A stretch of DNA of 64,000 bases from Norana najaformis (GCA_964023275.1 OZ029919.1:9812202-9876201), one strand, 5' to 3'. Counted from the stretch's first letter, positions 47,655 through 60,554 are shown. A program made the numbers and translations. Notes: generated from the sequence alone by a model not told the origin.

Positions 47655-48250
47655 TATGAGACGATGATGTGACCCACTTTTCTCTAAGGATCAGAGTGCT
47701 GGACATGCGAAAGCAAATTGGGAAAAGAATCCTCAGAGCAGAAATGAGTTGGCTGCGGAATATTCCAGGAATTTCAAGACAAGAAACAATTAGAAATGAT
47801 GACATAAGACAGTTCTTAGATATCCAAACAACTCTGCTATAGACAAAGTCGTTCAGCGAAGACTCCGATAGTTTGGCCATGTGGAAAGAGTATCAGTTGA
47901 TCGAATCCTACACAACAAACACCGTGCAAGATTGGAAGGAAAGAAAGACAAAGGAAGACGAAGACTGCGCTGGATGGGCCAATATAAACGGGGGGAGGAG
48001 GGCATAGTAAGACTTGTCTATACACGAGAGGAGCACTGGACAACTTGACAAAGTACCGTCTAAATGGAGGTCATTAATTCCTACCCGTAGCCCCCAAACG
48101 GCTGGCGTCAGGAGCTGATGATGATGATGATGATTAATGATGATGATGATGATAATGATGATGATGATAATGTTGATGATGATGATGTTGATGATGATGA
48201 TGTTGATAATGATGATGATGATGATTATTATTATTGTTATTATTAATTAT
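47655..48250 (+). mobile_element. LINE polymerase C-terminal remnant with TGATGA tail
   Basis: Pieces across frames read LRILDMRKQIGKRILRAEMS-like sequence, then RRLRFGHVERVSVDRILH-like, and GKKDKGRRRLRWMGQY. This is the usual end of non-LTR retrotransposon ORF2 (R-R-x-x-x-F-G-H-V... G-R-x-R-x-R-W). Stops and shifts break it. The 3' end aacggctggcgtcaggagct is followed by a gatgat microsatellite. Confidence 0.75.
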
Positions 48251-48302
48251 GATCCCTCAGGAAGTTAAAAAATTATCAGCAAGAAAAAAAAATAATCTTA
48301 TA

Positions 48303-48610
48303 ACGGCTGGGGTCAGGAACTGATGATGATGATGATGGTGTTGTTGTTGTTGATGATGATAATGATAATGTTGATGATGATGATTGACGATGATGATGTT
48401 AATGATGACGATGATGATGTTGATGATAATGCTGCTTCTTCTGATGATGATGATAATTCTTCTGCTACTGACGATGATGATGATTATGATTATGCTGTTG
48501 CTTCTGATGATGATGATGTTGATGATAATGCTGCTGCTTCTGTTGTTGTTGTTGTTGATGATGATGATGATGATGATAATGATGATGATGATGATGATGA
48601 TGTTTACTGC
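48303..48610 (+). repeat. GAT/GTT microsatellite seeded by a LINE 3' end
   Basis: It starts with aacggctggggtcaggaact then gatgatgatgatgatggtg, the same 3' end as at 48100. About 280 bases of mixed GAT, GTT and GCT repeats follow. Confidence 0.85.
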
Positions 48611-48654
48611 GCATATATATAGTTTTAATAAACTAAGAGACAACAGACAAGGTG

Positions 48655-48775
48655 ATGCCGATATGTATCGTAATCGTAATTTCCGGAATTCTTCAACACT
48701 CAAAAACCTAAGTCGCGGAAACCAGCTTATTTATTGGCGCTTAGTCAAAAACAAAGTCGGTGAGGCAGGTATATG
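48655..48775 (-). mobile_element. LINE 3' UTR fragment, ATTACG-tail family
   Basis: It reads atgtatcgtaatcgtaattt, aaacctaagtcgcggaaacc, agcttatttattggcgctta, then aaacaaagtcggtgaggca, the reverse complement of the family. Confidence 0.78.
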
Positions 48776-49084
48776 AATAATGAAAAGCACAGAAGTCAAT
48801 GCAGATAATGAACCTTTCTTATACATATACATATATATATTGTATGCATATATGTACTGTGTATATAATAAATTTAAAGTTATTCAGAAGCTATGTGCAT
48901 TTGTAATGTAATACAGTGTAAAATTTTATACAGTCCAAAAGCAGCCTCTCAGCAGAAGACTGGAAGGGATCACGCCAACACGAGCACGCACGCACGTAAC
49001 ACTCGCCGCTTCTCCGTGAAACGACAATCTTATAGTTGACACCGAATTCACCGTTGGTACAAGACGGGACAAGTTTGTGTTTAT

Positions 49085-49525
49085 TTTTATTCCTGTATTT
49101 GTTAAAGCGCCACTAACTGCTGACGAAGTATCAATCGATGGCGCTGAGCAATTCTGCGTGAAAGACTTGCTCTAGGTCCCTATACAGTGCTCGTCTCAAA
49201 GTATCAATCGATGGCGCTGAGCAGTTGTGCGTGAAAGACTTGCTCTAGATCCCTATACAGTGCTCGTCTTATACAGTGCTCGTCATCCCTATACAGTGCT
49301 CGTCTCAAAGTATCAATCGATGGCGCTGAGCAGTTGTGCGTGAAAGACTTGTCTAGATCCCTATACAGTGCTCGTCTCAAAGTATCAATCGATGGCGCTG
49401 AGCAGTTGTGCGTGAAGGAACTTGCTCTAGGTCCCTATGCAGTGCTCTTCTCAGCGAAGGAGGCTAGAACCCTTACTCTCGGCATTAGAAGACAAGCGCC
49501 TAACCACTCGGCCAACGTGCCAGTG
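49085..49525 (-). mobile_element. tRNA-derived SINE, first family, with internal tandem expansion
   Basis: On the minus strand the head reads ggcacgttggccgagtggtt aggcgc, with B-box-like agggttctagcctc. The end reads cagcgccatcgattgatact. Between them, at about 49129-49440, the segment tatcaatcgatggcgctgag ... cagtgctcgtctcaaag recurs four times, spaced about 70-110 bases. Confidence 0.8.
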
Positions 49526-49869
49526 TTTATCATGTCGAGTCATACAACAGTTGGAAGAGCGCTGTCGAGATTAGACGCCATTCAGACGGCTTCTGGTCAG
49601 TGAACACCGATGCACGTGTCTGTCTTAGCAAAATCCCTGGCAAGCGCTAACGACTAAGCGACGCCTAGACGGCGATTATCTCAATCAGATCTGACCCCCG
49701 CGCCCTGCAGATAGCTGGGAATCATCTGCCCCAGAGGTTCTTGCCGAGGGGAGGAGTGGGGGGGGGCGCCGAGAACGACGGGTAGACTGAGGGAGGTGCG
49801 AGAAACTGTTTTGGGGAGGGCGGTTTATCTACCGCTGCCTAGCGATGCTTCCCACTCTGAGTCATTGCT

Positions 49870-50720
49870 CTCTTTACCCACCTTTTGTACGCATGTATGC
49901 TAGGCTGCTGTGTGGTATACAGCTGAGGTAGACCTGCTTACAGATCGGCCCACATAAGCGTGTAGTAACTATGTATATGTATACACATGTATGTATATAT
50001 ATAATGTATGTATGTATTAGTATACACATATATACGTGTATATATATGTATATATATGTATGCATATGTGCGTGTATATATATATGTATACACATATATA
50101 GTACTATGCGTACTTGTGCAGTGCGATAGCGCTAGTAAAGAACCATCTTTACAGCGAATATGAAATGTCTGCCGTGTATCAGCCGAATACATGTGCTCAG
50201 ATATATATATATATATATTATATATATATACTATATATATATATTATATCCATGCATACATATATGTTCTCGGATTGTATACACATGTAGGCTATGTGAG
50301 TGTCTACAACAGAATTGCAGACAAAGTGAATCCATCGCTGGCAAAAAAGCTGCTTAAATTAAACAGTTTGGTTTCCATACGTAAACGCTGTATGGAGACT
50401 GATTGAAACAAATTGTACCATGCTGATCGGCCTCTTTAGGAGAGCTTCTCTTAGGTACGGCAGTGCTTTGTGAGGCACCTAAAAGGTTAGACTAGCGGTA
50501 ATAGTGTCTTGATTTTATACATATACATAATATATATTCTTACATGTATATATTTGTATATACATATACATGTGCATACATATATGTATGCATATTATAC
50601 ATATAGATATACATACATATACAGTATCAGGATATATATCCTCGCTCAGCCGATGGACATAAGAAGTGGTAAGAAATACATTATTTACTTACTTAGTTAT
50701 ATTCATACATATATGATGGA
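49870..50720. repeat. TA/GTAT microsatellite cluster
   Basis: tatatatgtatatatatgta at 49970-50100, atatatatatatatatatta at 50200-50250, and catatacatgtgcatacata at 50510-50640. Confidence 0.85.
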
Positions 50721-50954
50721 TTGGTAAATAATACCGTATACTCTCACATGATACATAAGACAGAGTGAAGATATCTACTGCAAAATCATCGATGGGGTAG
50801 CCATGGTTGTTGCAATTCAGGAATTGGGCGCTTGAAAGTAGGTTGTAAACGGCGCTACACAAATCCTGTGGCTAATAAATTACACGATCAAAGATGGTCG
50901 ACAATGAAATGGTCGAAATAAAAGACATCCGCTGCTGCAAAGATAGCTACAATC

Positions 50955-51393
50955 TGAGCATAAAATCATGAACGGTGTAGATAGTTACACGCTGAGCATA
51001 AAATCATGAACGGTGTAGATAGTTACACGCTGAGCATAAAATCATGAACGGTGGAGATAGTTACACGCTGAGCATAAAATCATGAACGGTGGAGATAGTT
51101 ACACGCTGAGCATAAAATCATGAACGGTGGAGATAGTTACACGCTGAGCATAAAATCATGAACGGTGGAGATAGTTACACGCTGAGCATAAAATCATGAA
51201 CGGTGGAGATAGTTACACGCTGAGCATAAAATCATGAACGGTGGAGATAGTTACACGCTGAGCATAAAATCATGAACGGTGGAGATAGTTACACGCTGAG
51301 CATAAAATCATGAACGGTGGAGATAGTTACACGCTGAGCATAAAATCATGTACGGTGGAGATAGTTACACGCTGAGCATAAAATCATGAACGG
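50955..51393. repeat. 38-bp minisatellite, about 11 copies
   Basis: The unit is gtggagatagttacacgctg followed by agcataaaatcatgaacg. Copies are nearly identical, with a gtgtag/gtggag switch in the first few. Confidence 0.96.
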
Positions 51394-52680
51394 CGTGGGT
51401 GAAACGGCAAATGTTTGCATCCATTACTCAGACGTTTGCCATTCTTCTGGACGCAGTGTGTCCAACTTCGACGAAGCAATTCATCGAGTTTTATGTGCCA
51501 GTAAAGCACACCACATATACATGCCCTACATCGCTTCCCAGTGCCTCCAACCCCCTCAGTCAAGACCCGGCGTACTCCTGACCAGACGATTCAGGTCTAA
51601 AGGTCCAGAGGAATCTCCTGCTGCACTCCGTCAGCCCGTAAGAAAAACATCAACGACAGGTCTATGTTTCCATTACGGTTAGACTACTTTATCACCGGCA
51701 AGGCTTTCCCGAAATCTCCTGGTCCTATCAGGACTGTTATCACTTGCTATATACAATATCTATTTGGTTTGTATATACAACCCCTCTGAGCTCAGGACTC
51801 CTGCAGGCTTTCATCAATGCCGGCGTCTTAGGCTGCTGCTCTATTTGTAATAGCGTAATGCAAACGAATGTATATTAATGTAACGATATCTAATATGATG
51901 TAACACAATATAATGTATGTTGATGATATATCGAAATACCAGATAGTAAGAAGAAGACTATCGCGCATCCCCCCACGAGGTAGTGAAGGGCAACTTAAGT
52001 TTACGAACCTATTTACTTGCCAACGTAGAGCGAGTGGAATGTAATTTACGGGCGTACTACAGTAAATGAATGTAATAAAATGTAATCACGTGGTTGCTAT
52101 TCGCCTATACTAATCATAGTGCAATGTATTTGGATATGTAATAATATTGTAATGTAACCAGACTCTCCCGCGCAGAACATCTGCACGCTATGGCTGGAGA
52201 AACTGTCCCTTCTGAGGAATATCCTCTGTATTCTCTCGATCTGTATTCTCCTCCTCGTTGGCGCCTTTTTCATTTTATTCAATTCTTATCGAAAACTCAA
52301 AATTTGTTCTCATATGATTCACCAGATAGCGTCATCAAATACTTACAGCCAGACCACGCAGGCGTCAAAGGCTACTGTTGTACAGTTTTACAGATAAGAC
52401 ATACGTTGGTTACTTATGCAGCGCTAGTATAGGAGATGGGTGGCACGGTGACTGAGTAGAAGTGATTGCTAGTGTGGTTGCCTTTTGTACGATTTGTACG
52501 AATGGGGTTCACATCCAGGTGCTTCGTGAGAAATGTACATTTTGTTCTCAAATCATGTCACCCACGAGGAAAGGTTGTATTGTTCGATTGCCATTGTCTA
52601 CGTCTCAGCCGAAAGATCTTAAAAGCTTAGGGCCATTTCTCTGGGGACATCTGTTAATTAATAGAAGTATGAATAAATTT
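51394..52680. other. no recognised gene
   Basis: This is unique-looking DNA with short open frames. 51440-51680 stays open for about 98 codons, but neither its composition nor its flanking splice sites convinced me. Confidence 0.4.
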
Positions 52681-52689
52681 GCATTGCAT

Positions 52690-53025
52690 TACTTTTGCAT
52701 TTCAGTTGTCTGGTCAATCATACGAACTCACCAACACTTCACCTCTTTCAGTTTCTGCGCAGGTCTTTCACTCAAGACTGAAAACACTTCTTTTCCAGAA
52801 ATCTTATCCTGATTCTTCCTCTTCCTCTTATCTCTCTTCTCGCTTCAATTTCAAACAGCATCCACCGTAGCCGTCCGACTGTCTGAGTGCCTGACTCTTG
52901 GATCTTGACCCTTTTGCCTATCGATTTTGTTTTGACTGAGCGCCTGTGAATAAGCTGGTTCCCGCGACTTAGCTTTCGTTGAGCGCTGTAGAAATCTCGA
53001 GATTACGATTACGATTACGATTTAT
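52690..53025 (+). mobile_element. 5'-truncated LINE 3' end with polymerase ORF tail, ATTACG-tail family
   Basis: This is the clearest copy of the family. A frame ends VFHSRLKTLLFQKSYPD, matching the F-x-S-R-L-K-T-x-L-F end of CR1/L2-type LINE polymerase ORFs. The 3' UTR and a tail of three attacg units follow. It explains the many shorter copies in the window as LINE ends rather than SINEs. Confidence 0.8.
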
Positions 53026-53194
53026 CTTCCATTAGGGCCTACCTTATTTCTCTTTATGGTTGCATTGAAGTCAATAACCCTATGTTAATGTATTGCGATA
53101 TCGCATCGTTAGATCCGAAAGTAGATTCGATTAGAAGCAAGTAAGTGAACAGAAAGAGGTTATTTGGGTTCTATTATACACAATGTATTGCTGA

Positions 53195-53435
53195 CTTGGT
53201 TAGCTCATTCGTTAAATCGCACTTCAAGGCGCCGTCTTCAGGGCGTGAGGATAATGGCTATATTTCAGAGATTTAACCTCGAATTATAGCACGATCCATG
53301 CACAATGAACGGGGATCTTAAATGGTGTGGCGCCCACTCAAACGGTCAGCGGTGGTGAAGGATCTCACCCACTTGATTCATTGACAAATGTGAAGGGTCG
53401 AGGCCATACGATCGCTATATAAATCCGTGCACATT
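53195..53435 (+). mobile_element. dispersed SINE-like repeat, fourth family
   Basis: This is the reverse-oriented relative: gacttggttagctcattcgt, tttcagagatttaacctcga, ggatcttaaatggtgtggcg, ggtcagcggtggtgaaggat, then cgatcgctatataaatccgt. Confidence 0.75.
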
Positions 53436-53439
53436 TACA

Positions 53440-54940
53440 TTTATTACACCGCAATGATAATCGAAATGCCTCTAAGAACAGTTTTAGTTTGAAAGGCTTA
53501 ATATTGTCTTCTGCAAGTCATTTCAGCTTCAACAATCTTTGCTCGTGAAATTTATTGGCCTCCGAATTAATGTAGCCCCATTTGGGACCTACAATGCCGA
53601 TGGAAAAAGAACTGGAATCGATCTTAATTTATGTCTTATCGATTAAACCGCAAGAAAACCAAGAGATATCAGCTGGAAAGACGTGATGTCGTCTCCCGTC
53701 TGCATGTCTTGCTGATGCAAAGTGATCAGGAGCCGAACTTCATCTGTCTTATCAATTATGTTCGGATTATGTCTCGCCTGTGAATAAATTGTTTTCAGTG
53801 TCGTCTTGGCTTCCTATGGGCAATCAAGAAATGCATAGTTTGCGATTACCTCTCCTCTGATTCAAATTATTTTTTATATCTGGCACGTTAACCTCTTAAT
53901 ATTCATTCATTCGTTCGTTCATTCATTCATTCATTCATTCGTTCATTCATTACGATTACTGCTATAACCACTTAACTGAAGGATTGAGCCAACATCAGGT
54001 GCCACAGCAGACATCAACTCTGGCCTATCAAGTCTGAGAACAGCTTTAAGTTCTTTGACAAATCGCATGCGGATTTAAGGTACACGAGAAGGAAAACAGG
54101 CAGCGAGGCGCCAGTCAAAACTCATGGCGCTGGAAATGTCAGAGAAAGGCACAGATTTTAAAACACACTGTAGTACAGTCCTACATACGAATGCGCATGG
54201 TAGACATGTACTCATCCGCATTTTATCGAGGTTATTAGACGCTTGCGTAGTAAGTGGTCCGTGCTATATATTAATATATACTCTATATTAAGGCATGCAA
54301 AACACGAAATGTATTTTCCGCAAACATCGAGGCACGTCAAACACACATGTACGTAAGCCATGCCTCAGGTGATTCTAACCCCATTTGTCCTAGGGGAATG
54401 CACTAGTACGATTAGAAAACAATGGCACGAGCACTGTTTACCAGTAGCCCGCTGCTGCTGCTTGGTATGGGAGCCCGGAAGGTTTGTTGGAAGTAGCTGG
54501 TGCCTTCCGCCTGAGTTCCATCTCATCGCCAGGCCTCGCAGACAATGCTGTCTCCCTAAGGCTTTATCGTTTTGCTGAAAACAAAAGTTTGTTTTTCAAC
54601 GCGCGTGGACTTCTCGAATAAGGTCTTATCTTAGCGGCAGCACCACCTTGAACCGTAATAGCTGTCCCTCTGGCCAAAAAAACTACTCCTGCGAACTAAG
54701 AACCGAACCGGACTCTTTCTCTGTCCTTATATCTGTCCGTCTGCCTCTTTCATTCTCTGTCTTAGTTTGTCTAGGTCTGTCTCAATTGTCTGTAGGGTAC
54801 GGCGCTTGAGCGGTTACGCGTTTCTACGGCAAAATGGATATTATGATGATTCTGATTAAAGTGATGACAACGACGACAGTTTGGTTGAAAATGAGGAGAA
54901 AACTCACGATAAAATACACAATCATTAGCTGAGTTAAAAT
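53440..54940. other. no recognised gene; short ATTC repeat
   Basis: A (CATT)n run lies at about 53900-53950. The rest shows no coding match. Confidence 0.4.
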
Positions 54941-54949
54941 ATAGCTGAC

Positions 54950-55140
54950 GTTGTAATCGTAATCGTAAACTCGAAATTTCTAAAGCGCTACTTAAAGTTA
55001 AGCGCAGGACACCAGCTTATTCACAAGCGCGGCGTCAAGTCAGTGGGGTTATCCAAAGATGCCGTGTTTAAAACCAAGTCCGGTGGCCAGAATACCAGAG
55101 AGAAGCGGGAAAGGAACTGTTAGGGTGGGTTGTGTTTAAG
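54950..55140 (-). mobile_element. LINE 3' UTR fragment, second ATTACG-tail subfamily
   Basis: It starts gtaatcgtaatcgtaaactc, then gaaatttctaaagcgctact, gccgtgtttaaaaccaagtc, and ends near ggaactgttagggtgggttg. It matches the reverse complement of 4787-5015. Confidence 0.82.
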
Positions 55141-56174
55141 CTGAGAGCAATAGGAAGCCAGCGAATTCGATGGATCAGGGTGGGATATCGTCGTCATCAT
55201 CATCGTCACCATCGTCGTTGTGTTCATTGTGATCGTAGGAGTCATCGTCGTTCTTTTCTCCCAAGAGATGCATTTAATCAACTGTGCAGCACTTGGGAAT
55301 CAGTCGACTCTATTTAATATTAATAATAGTCATTTACGGTTTTAAAAGCCCAGTAGCCTATATTAACTGCTGAAAACTCTGTGTACGAAATATAAGGAAC
55401 GTAAGGAAAGATTTATATGCTTCGAGAAATACATGATGGCGTCTGTGTTTGGGTGAGTGATGGTCTTTCAACGCGCGGCTTAGGTTGGTCTGTTGGCTTA
55501 GAAGGAGCTAAAGAAAGCGGGATCAGCTGATGGATTGATCATATGATTGTATAAGCGCATTTTGATAAATAAGTAAACAAGTAAATAGATAGACATAAAC
55601 AGGTAACTATTATTCTCTTTGCTGATATGTATGAAATTTTATTTACAGTAAGTCTTTCGCAAGTTCTCCAAGATATATCACAGATATCACTTTTTGACAC
55701 GGGTTAACATTCGAACGCACTGCCTATCTACCTACATAAAACATTCCTACACTGACCCAGTGCAGTCACACCTGGTGCTCCTGTGTTTATTCCAACAGGG
55801 TCAGTGCCAATCCCACACAACCAAAAACTGTTCATGCCTGCTTAACATTAAGCGATTCTCTCATTGGGTTCGTACACCCATGTGTTTTGAAGCAAATCAG
55901 ATCACAGAATAAATAAAACAAAGAAATGAATAATAAACTAATGAACAGCCAAGAATAACAACATAAAATGAAATAATATGTAAATAAACAAATAAATAAA
56001 AATAATAAGTTTGATATTGCACAACCAAGTGAACAAATAAACTAAAGCATATAAATTAAGAAATATTACACAAATAAACCAAAAATAACTAATTACACGA
56101 CTGTCGAATAGAAAGTGTAAACAGAAGAGACATCAGGGTTCATACGTCTTGTTTGCGTAATAAAATATTGACAA

Positions 56175-56385
56175 TTGTTGTCATGCCAACCAACCAATTC
56201 TAAGTCAAGACAATCAAATAATTGGTGACATGACAACCAAACAATTAAAGTCATGACAATCAAATAATTGGTTGACATGGCAACCAAATAATTCAAATCA
56301 AGACAATTAAGCATTTGATTGTCATGGCAACCAACCAATTCTAGTCAAGACATTGAAGCAATTGGCTGTCAAGGCAACCATCCAC
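56175..56385. repeat. degenerate tandem repeat, unit about 55 bases
   Basis: caaccaattctaagtcaaga and gacaatcaaataattggtga words recur four times with changes, directly upstream of the CR1-like remnant. Confidence 0.75.
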
Positions 56386-56705
56386 CTCATTCACTTCTGC
56401 ACTTTGGTCTCCTCGTTGCCGGGCAGTAGCAACCTTCGCTCGGCCACTCAAGATCTCCTGTTTGTTTCTCACATGCGAACTGCTGCGGCCCAGTCCAGAA
56501 GCTTTGCCTACGTTGGTCCCACGTGCTGGAATCGCCACCCTCGAGAATTGCGACTTGAGCTCCTTTCTCTCCCCCCTCTCAGTATTCCGCAGGCGCCTGA
56601 AGACTGTACTGTTCAACAGTGATTTTACTTTTTCGGGTCGGAAGCACCTCTGTTGAGTTTATCCTCTAAGAGGCGCTTTATAAATCTCAAATTACAATTA
56701 CAAGA
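56385..56705 (+). mobile_element. CR1-like LINE polymerase C-terminal remnant
   Basis: The frame reads SNLRSATQDLLFVSHMRTAA, then SRSFAYVGPTCWNRHPRELR and, after a shift, RRLKTVLFNS. This fits the family's L-R-S-A...L-x-V-P...R-S-F-x-x-x-G-P-x-x-W-N-x-L-P...L-K-T-x-L-F. It ends in aggcgctttataaatctcaa plus an attacaattaca tail. Confidence 0.82.
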
Positions 56706-57949
56706 AAAGAGTGTTGTAGTTTCCAGATTGCTTTCGTTGTATTTGCACTTCGGTCGAAAGATCAGATTACGCAGCCTCTGACGATCTCTTATAATCATCA
56801 TCATTTCTGTCCAAGAGCTGAAAGCCCACATGTGTCCATTACACATTTAATCGTTTCACGAATTTGTGACTATGCATGAGAAAACCATCACAAAGTCTGA
56901 AAAAATCAAAACTATGTTTGATGTTGCACTGAATTGGCCTGGAATTGCTGAATAATTAAGTAAAACCACATCTTTCTATCAACTAGTAAGAAAGTACAAT
57001 TTTTAAAGATGTAGGTGTGTTCCCGGCTATTTTGAGAAATTGTGAGTTAAAGTTTACCACGACTATATGACTCAACCTAATCGCTTGAGAGTCTTGAATT
57101 TTTATAAAAATTGTATATTGGAAGGGCCCTATAGGCCTTTGAGGCTGTAATCAATGAAATCTTTCTTGAACCGGATGAAATATATTATACTAACCCTCAG
57201 TTATTCCCTACGGCCCCACACCCATGATCGTATTATTCCTCCTGCCGATAATTTAACGCGTAAATGTTTTATTATTAGGATGTTGTATGCATATTAAGTT
57301 TTCTTGTGTTCTTAAATACTTGTAAACCGATGTGCGATTAGCTATTGGTTAATAAAGAATATACTTACTTACTTACTTTTACATGATTTGTTCATTTGCA
57401 TAATAATTGATGTACAGGGCTTCAGCTTAGGACACCAAGAAACAAGTTTAATTATTTTGTTGTTGTAAGGCATCATAGCAAAAATTGAAATAAAAAACTT
57501 AGACACTGAACTCTACATAAGAACTTAGGCTCTAGTGTGAAAGCTAACACAACAAGGTATATAAATATGTAAAGAACTCATTTAGCCCATTTCATGTCTA
57601 CTCGCATGCCTTCTGAGCATGTTTCTTGCAAACTTACTTTTCCGACTTTGTCAGAGAAATCTCATTTACGGTCACATTGATTGACCCAAGCTATGTCCGA
57701 CTCGGAGTTGCTTTTCTGAAATTGTCATATGCCATGGATTTCTGTCGAACCCACTTGCACCCAATTGTCTGGCTCTGCGATTTGAAGTGGCTCGTGTACC
57801 CAAAGGCGAAATTATCGCTCACGTTGCCCAACTGTTTTCGGGCTTTCTGTTGAACCTGTTCACCTCGCATATGGCCCTAAGCAATGTTCCCTCTAATCGT
57901 TTTTGCCTACCACGTGGTGTGCAGTAACATTTGAGATCTGCGTTCTGGT

Positions 57950-58092
57950 CCGTGCAAGATTGCATTCTATTAGGCCTAAATTAGAAGGCCATGAATCGGA
58001 TTGTATTAAAGAAAATGATTGGTCTGTGCAAGATTGCATTCTTTTAGGCCTAAATTAGAAGGCTATAAAAGCGTGTTTTATAAAAGAAAATG
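57950..58092. repeat. 73-bp tandem duplication
   Basis: gtgcaagattgcattctatt aggcctaaattagaaggc occurs at 57953 and again at 58025 with few differences, each followed by a aaagaaaatg end. Confidence 0.85.
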
Positions 58093-58569
58093 CCTAAAGA
58101 CAAAGTTAAGCTTCAGTTAAAGTGTCTCTCTTCCGTTTATCTATATATGGTTGGCAACAAGAGTACACATGATCTCTGTTGACTGTTTGACCAGAATTCG
58201 AAAGATCTTGATTCTTATCAGAGAGTCTAGGTGGTAAGCCAGAAGTTGATCACGTACTTTTTACTGTTGCCTTCATAAGGCTGAAGCTATGCTGATACAG
58301 CACAATCCCGCAGCATATGACGTTTGCTTGCGCCGCACGTGGCTGCAACCAGTACATAACTCTACATGCATAGCGCAGTTTTTCGGTCTCGGCTGTACTA
58401 TGGCGCTTCATAAATCGTATTATTATTATTATTATTATAAGAAAAATTATCATAGTCGATCAGTGCGCCATCCTGGCACGTCACATAGGGACGCCGAAAA
58501 TGGAGTCGACAGTCCTTTAGGACTTCGTTGAAGCCCTGGCGGAGAGTAATATCGTGCGGGTTCTGTTCA

Positions 58570-58620
<51 letters not shown>

Positions 58621-58622
58621 CC
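58570..58622. repeat. TTA trinucleotide array
   Basis: ttattattattattattatt for about 50 bases; a shorter run is at 58418-58438. Confidence 0.95.
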
Positions 58623-59008
58623 ATTATATAAAAATAATAGAAACTAGAGGTCAGAGTTTAGAAATCCGCATGCATAAGGCTCCCAGTGCGCCCACTGGTT
58701 GGAAATGGTGGCCAGCTAAACAGCCCATGCAGTGTAATGTGTTCCAGATGAATGGAAGGTTGCACGCACATCCATAAACTGAGTTCACTCAGTCCTTCAG
58801 TCTCCCGGATGTAGGATACTACATCGCCAAATGTCTTGATAATTCCTGCTTTAAATTTCTCGATCGCAACATAGGCCTATATACAATCACGGCGCTGTTT
58901 ATGAACCTGATACATGTATTCGTCGTCAGTTTTATCAAGTAGCCTATTACAGCCCACTTTCCTGCAAATCTAGCAATCTCGATTTGTTCAGCTCCATGCT
59001 ACTTGTGT

Positions 59009-59215
59009 CTACGAAAGAGCGTAACTCAAACACCTTCCATCAGGTCTTCTGGAAATCTGCAGTCCCAAGTATTTGCAGACTCGTTCAATGAGCCGGGCTA
59101 CAGCGGCTGCATCAAAGCCTTCGTGTATTCTTAACAGCTTTTTAACATAATCACTCCAGTATACGCACTCTCCTAGGTACGGCGAGCGCGGCTTAATTGG
59201 CAATTTTTCTTTCAC
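59009..59215 (-). CDS. possible coding fragment of unknown family
   Basis: A minus-strand frame reads SPYLGECVYWSDYVKKLLRI, then HEGFDAAAVARLIERVCKYL and GLQISRRPDGR. It has the composition of a real globular, partly helical protein. A donor-like gtgttt follows the DGR codons, but the upstream acceptor is weak (ggggttag). It could be an exon, a pseudogene piece or part of a transposon. I do not recognise it. Confidence 0.3.
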   Translation of the reverse strand: MKEKLPIKPRSPYLGECVYWSDYVKKLLRIHEGFDAAAVARLIERVCKYLGLQISRRPDGRCLSYALS

Positions 59216-60554
59216 TAACCCCTATATGCCACGACCGTCGTCAATCAGCTTTCTTGAATATTTTACAGAGGTCAGGTTACTTCTCAAGAATGGCGTTTAG
59301 AACAGTCAGTGCAATACGATGCAGAGGAGTTGTTAAACGCTTCAATGAATATTTTTACACGGGGTAGTTGTTTTCTGGCAACTGTTTCTATACAACACTC
59401 GTGCAGTTTGCGAAAAAGCAGTCAGGCTTTATCTAGTATCCTCCGGAGTCCATCATATAGAACTATTAGAGGCTATAGAGGTCAGTATTCAGACAGCCGC
59501 GTTCATACATGTAATAATGTGTGATATAATACATGTTCATACCGGTTGAAACTAGTGGCTAGTTAAATAGTTCAGTGTATTGTGTGGACCAGATGAAGGT
59601 TACTGTACCTTCGGGGGTGGACGCTACACAGCCTGTAGGCTGGAGGGCCATTGGGTTTTGCTACATGATGCATGTGTTGGCCTCTGAACAGAACATGCTA
59701 AATACGCCAACAGCTGTAAAAATAAACTATAATAACTTGAAAATAATATGAACACTCACGAAATAATTGTGTGCGCTAACAGAAAATGGTTGTGCGCGCT
59801 AACCAAAGGTCTTGCGCGCGCAGCTTAGAATGATCACTGGGCTGAAGTGGTACTTCAGTTCATACTTTCACCATGAATGTCATACTACTAGCAAGCATTT
59901 CCTTATTCATTTGTTCGCCCTTAACCATGATAAGGCACGAGTTGATCTTTGAAGGGAATGTGTCCATATCATGAGCGAATACTTCTTGTTTTATCTTGTT
60001 TGATGAATAACAGAGGGAAATGTTGCGATTCTCGAGTTTGAAGTGCACTCATTTTACTGTAACACCTCTAGCGAAATGTACAGTGGTCGTTATGTGCTGA
60101 GACTTGCTCTTCTGCCACGTCGTTGTTTAACCGTAACAGGCCTATCGCTGTTAACACTACACCAATATTTACAGGTCATGACTGTTACACAACGGCGAAG
60201 AAATCGTTGAGTTTGTCTCAGAAGAAACAACTTCTAACAGAGAATACACGAAACTCGACAGACGTCGGCCGTTAGTCGGTTAGCATCAGCAGTTACGGTG
60301 GCGGATCGCTTTCAGCCGAGGATGGCAAGACACTCCGACAAGGACTTGGAGGCGGCTGTGTCTTATTTTGACGTCCGGCGTTCAACGCAAGACAGATGGA
60401 GTAAACAGCAGGCCCCTGCTTGGTGAAGGACACGCCAAGTAATCGTTTCCTCCGGTAACAACCCACTGAAACTGACTCCAGCGTCCGCAAATTGATCGCC
60501 GCCATGTTTTTAAGCAGCCAAAGGTTATTATATTCTCACGCACAGCTGCATCGG

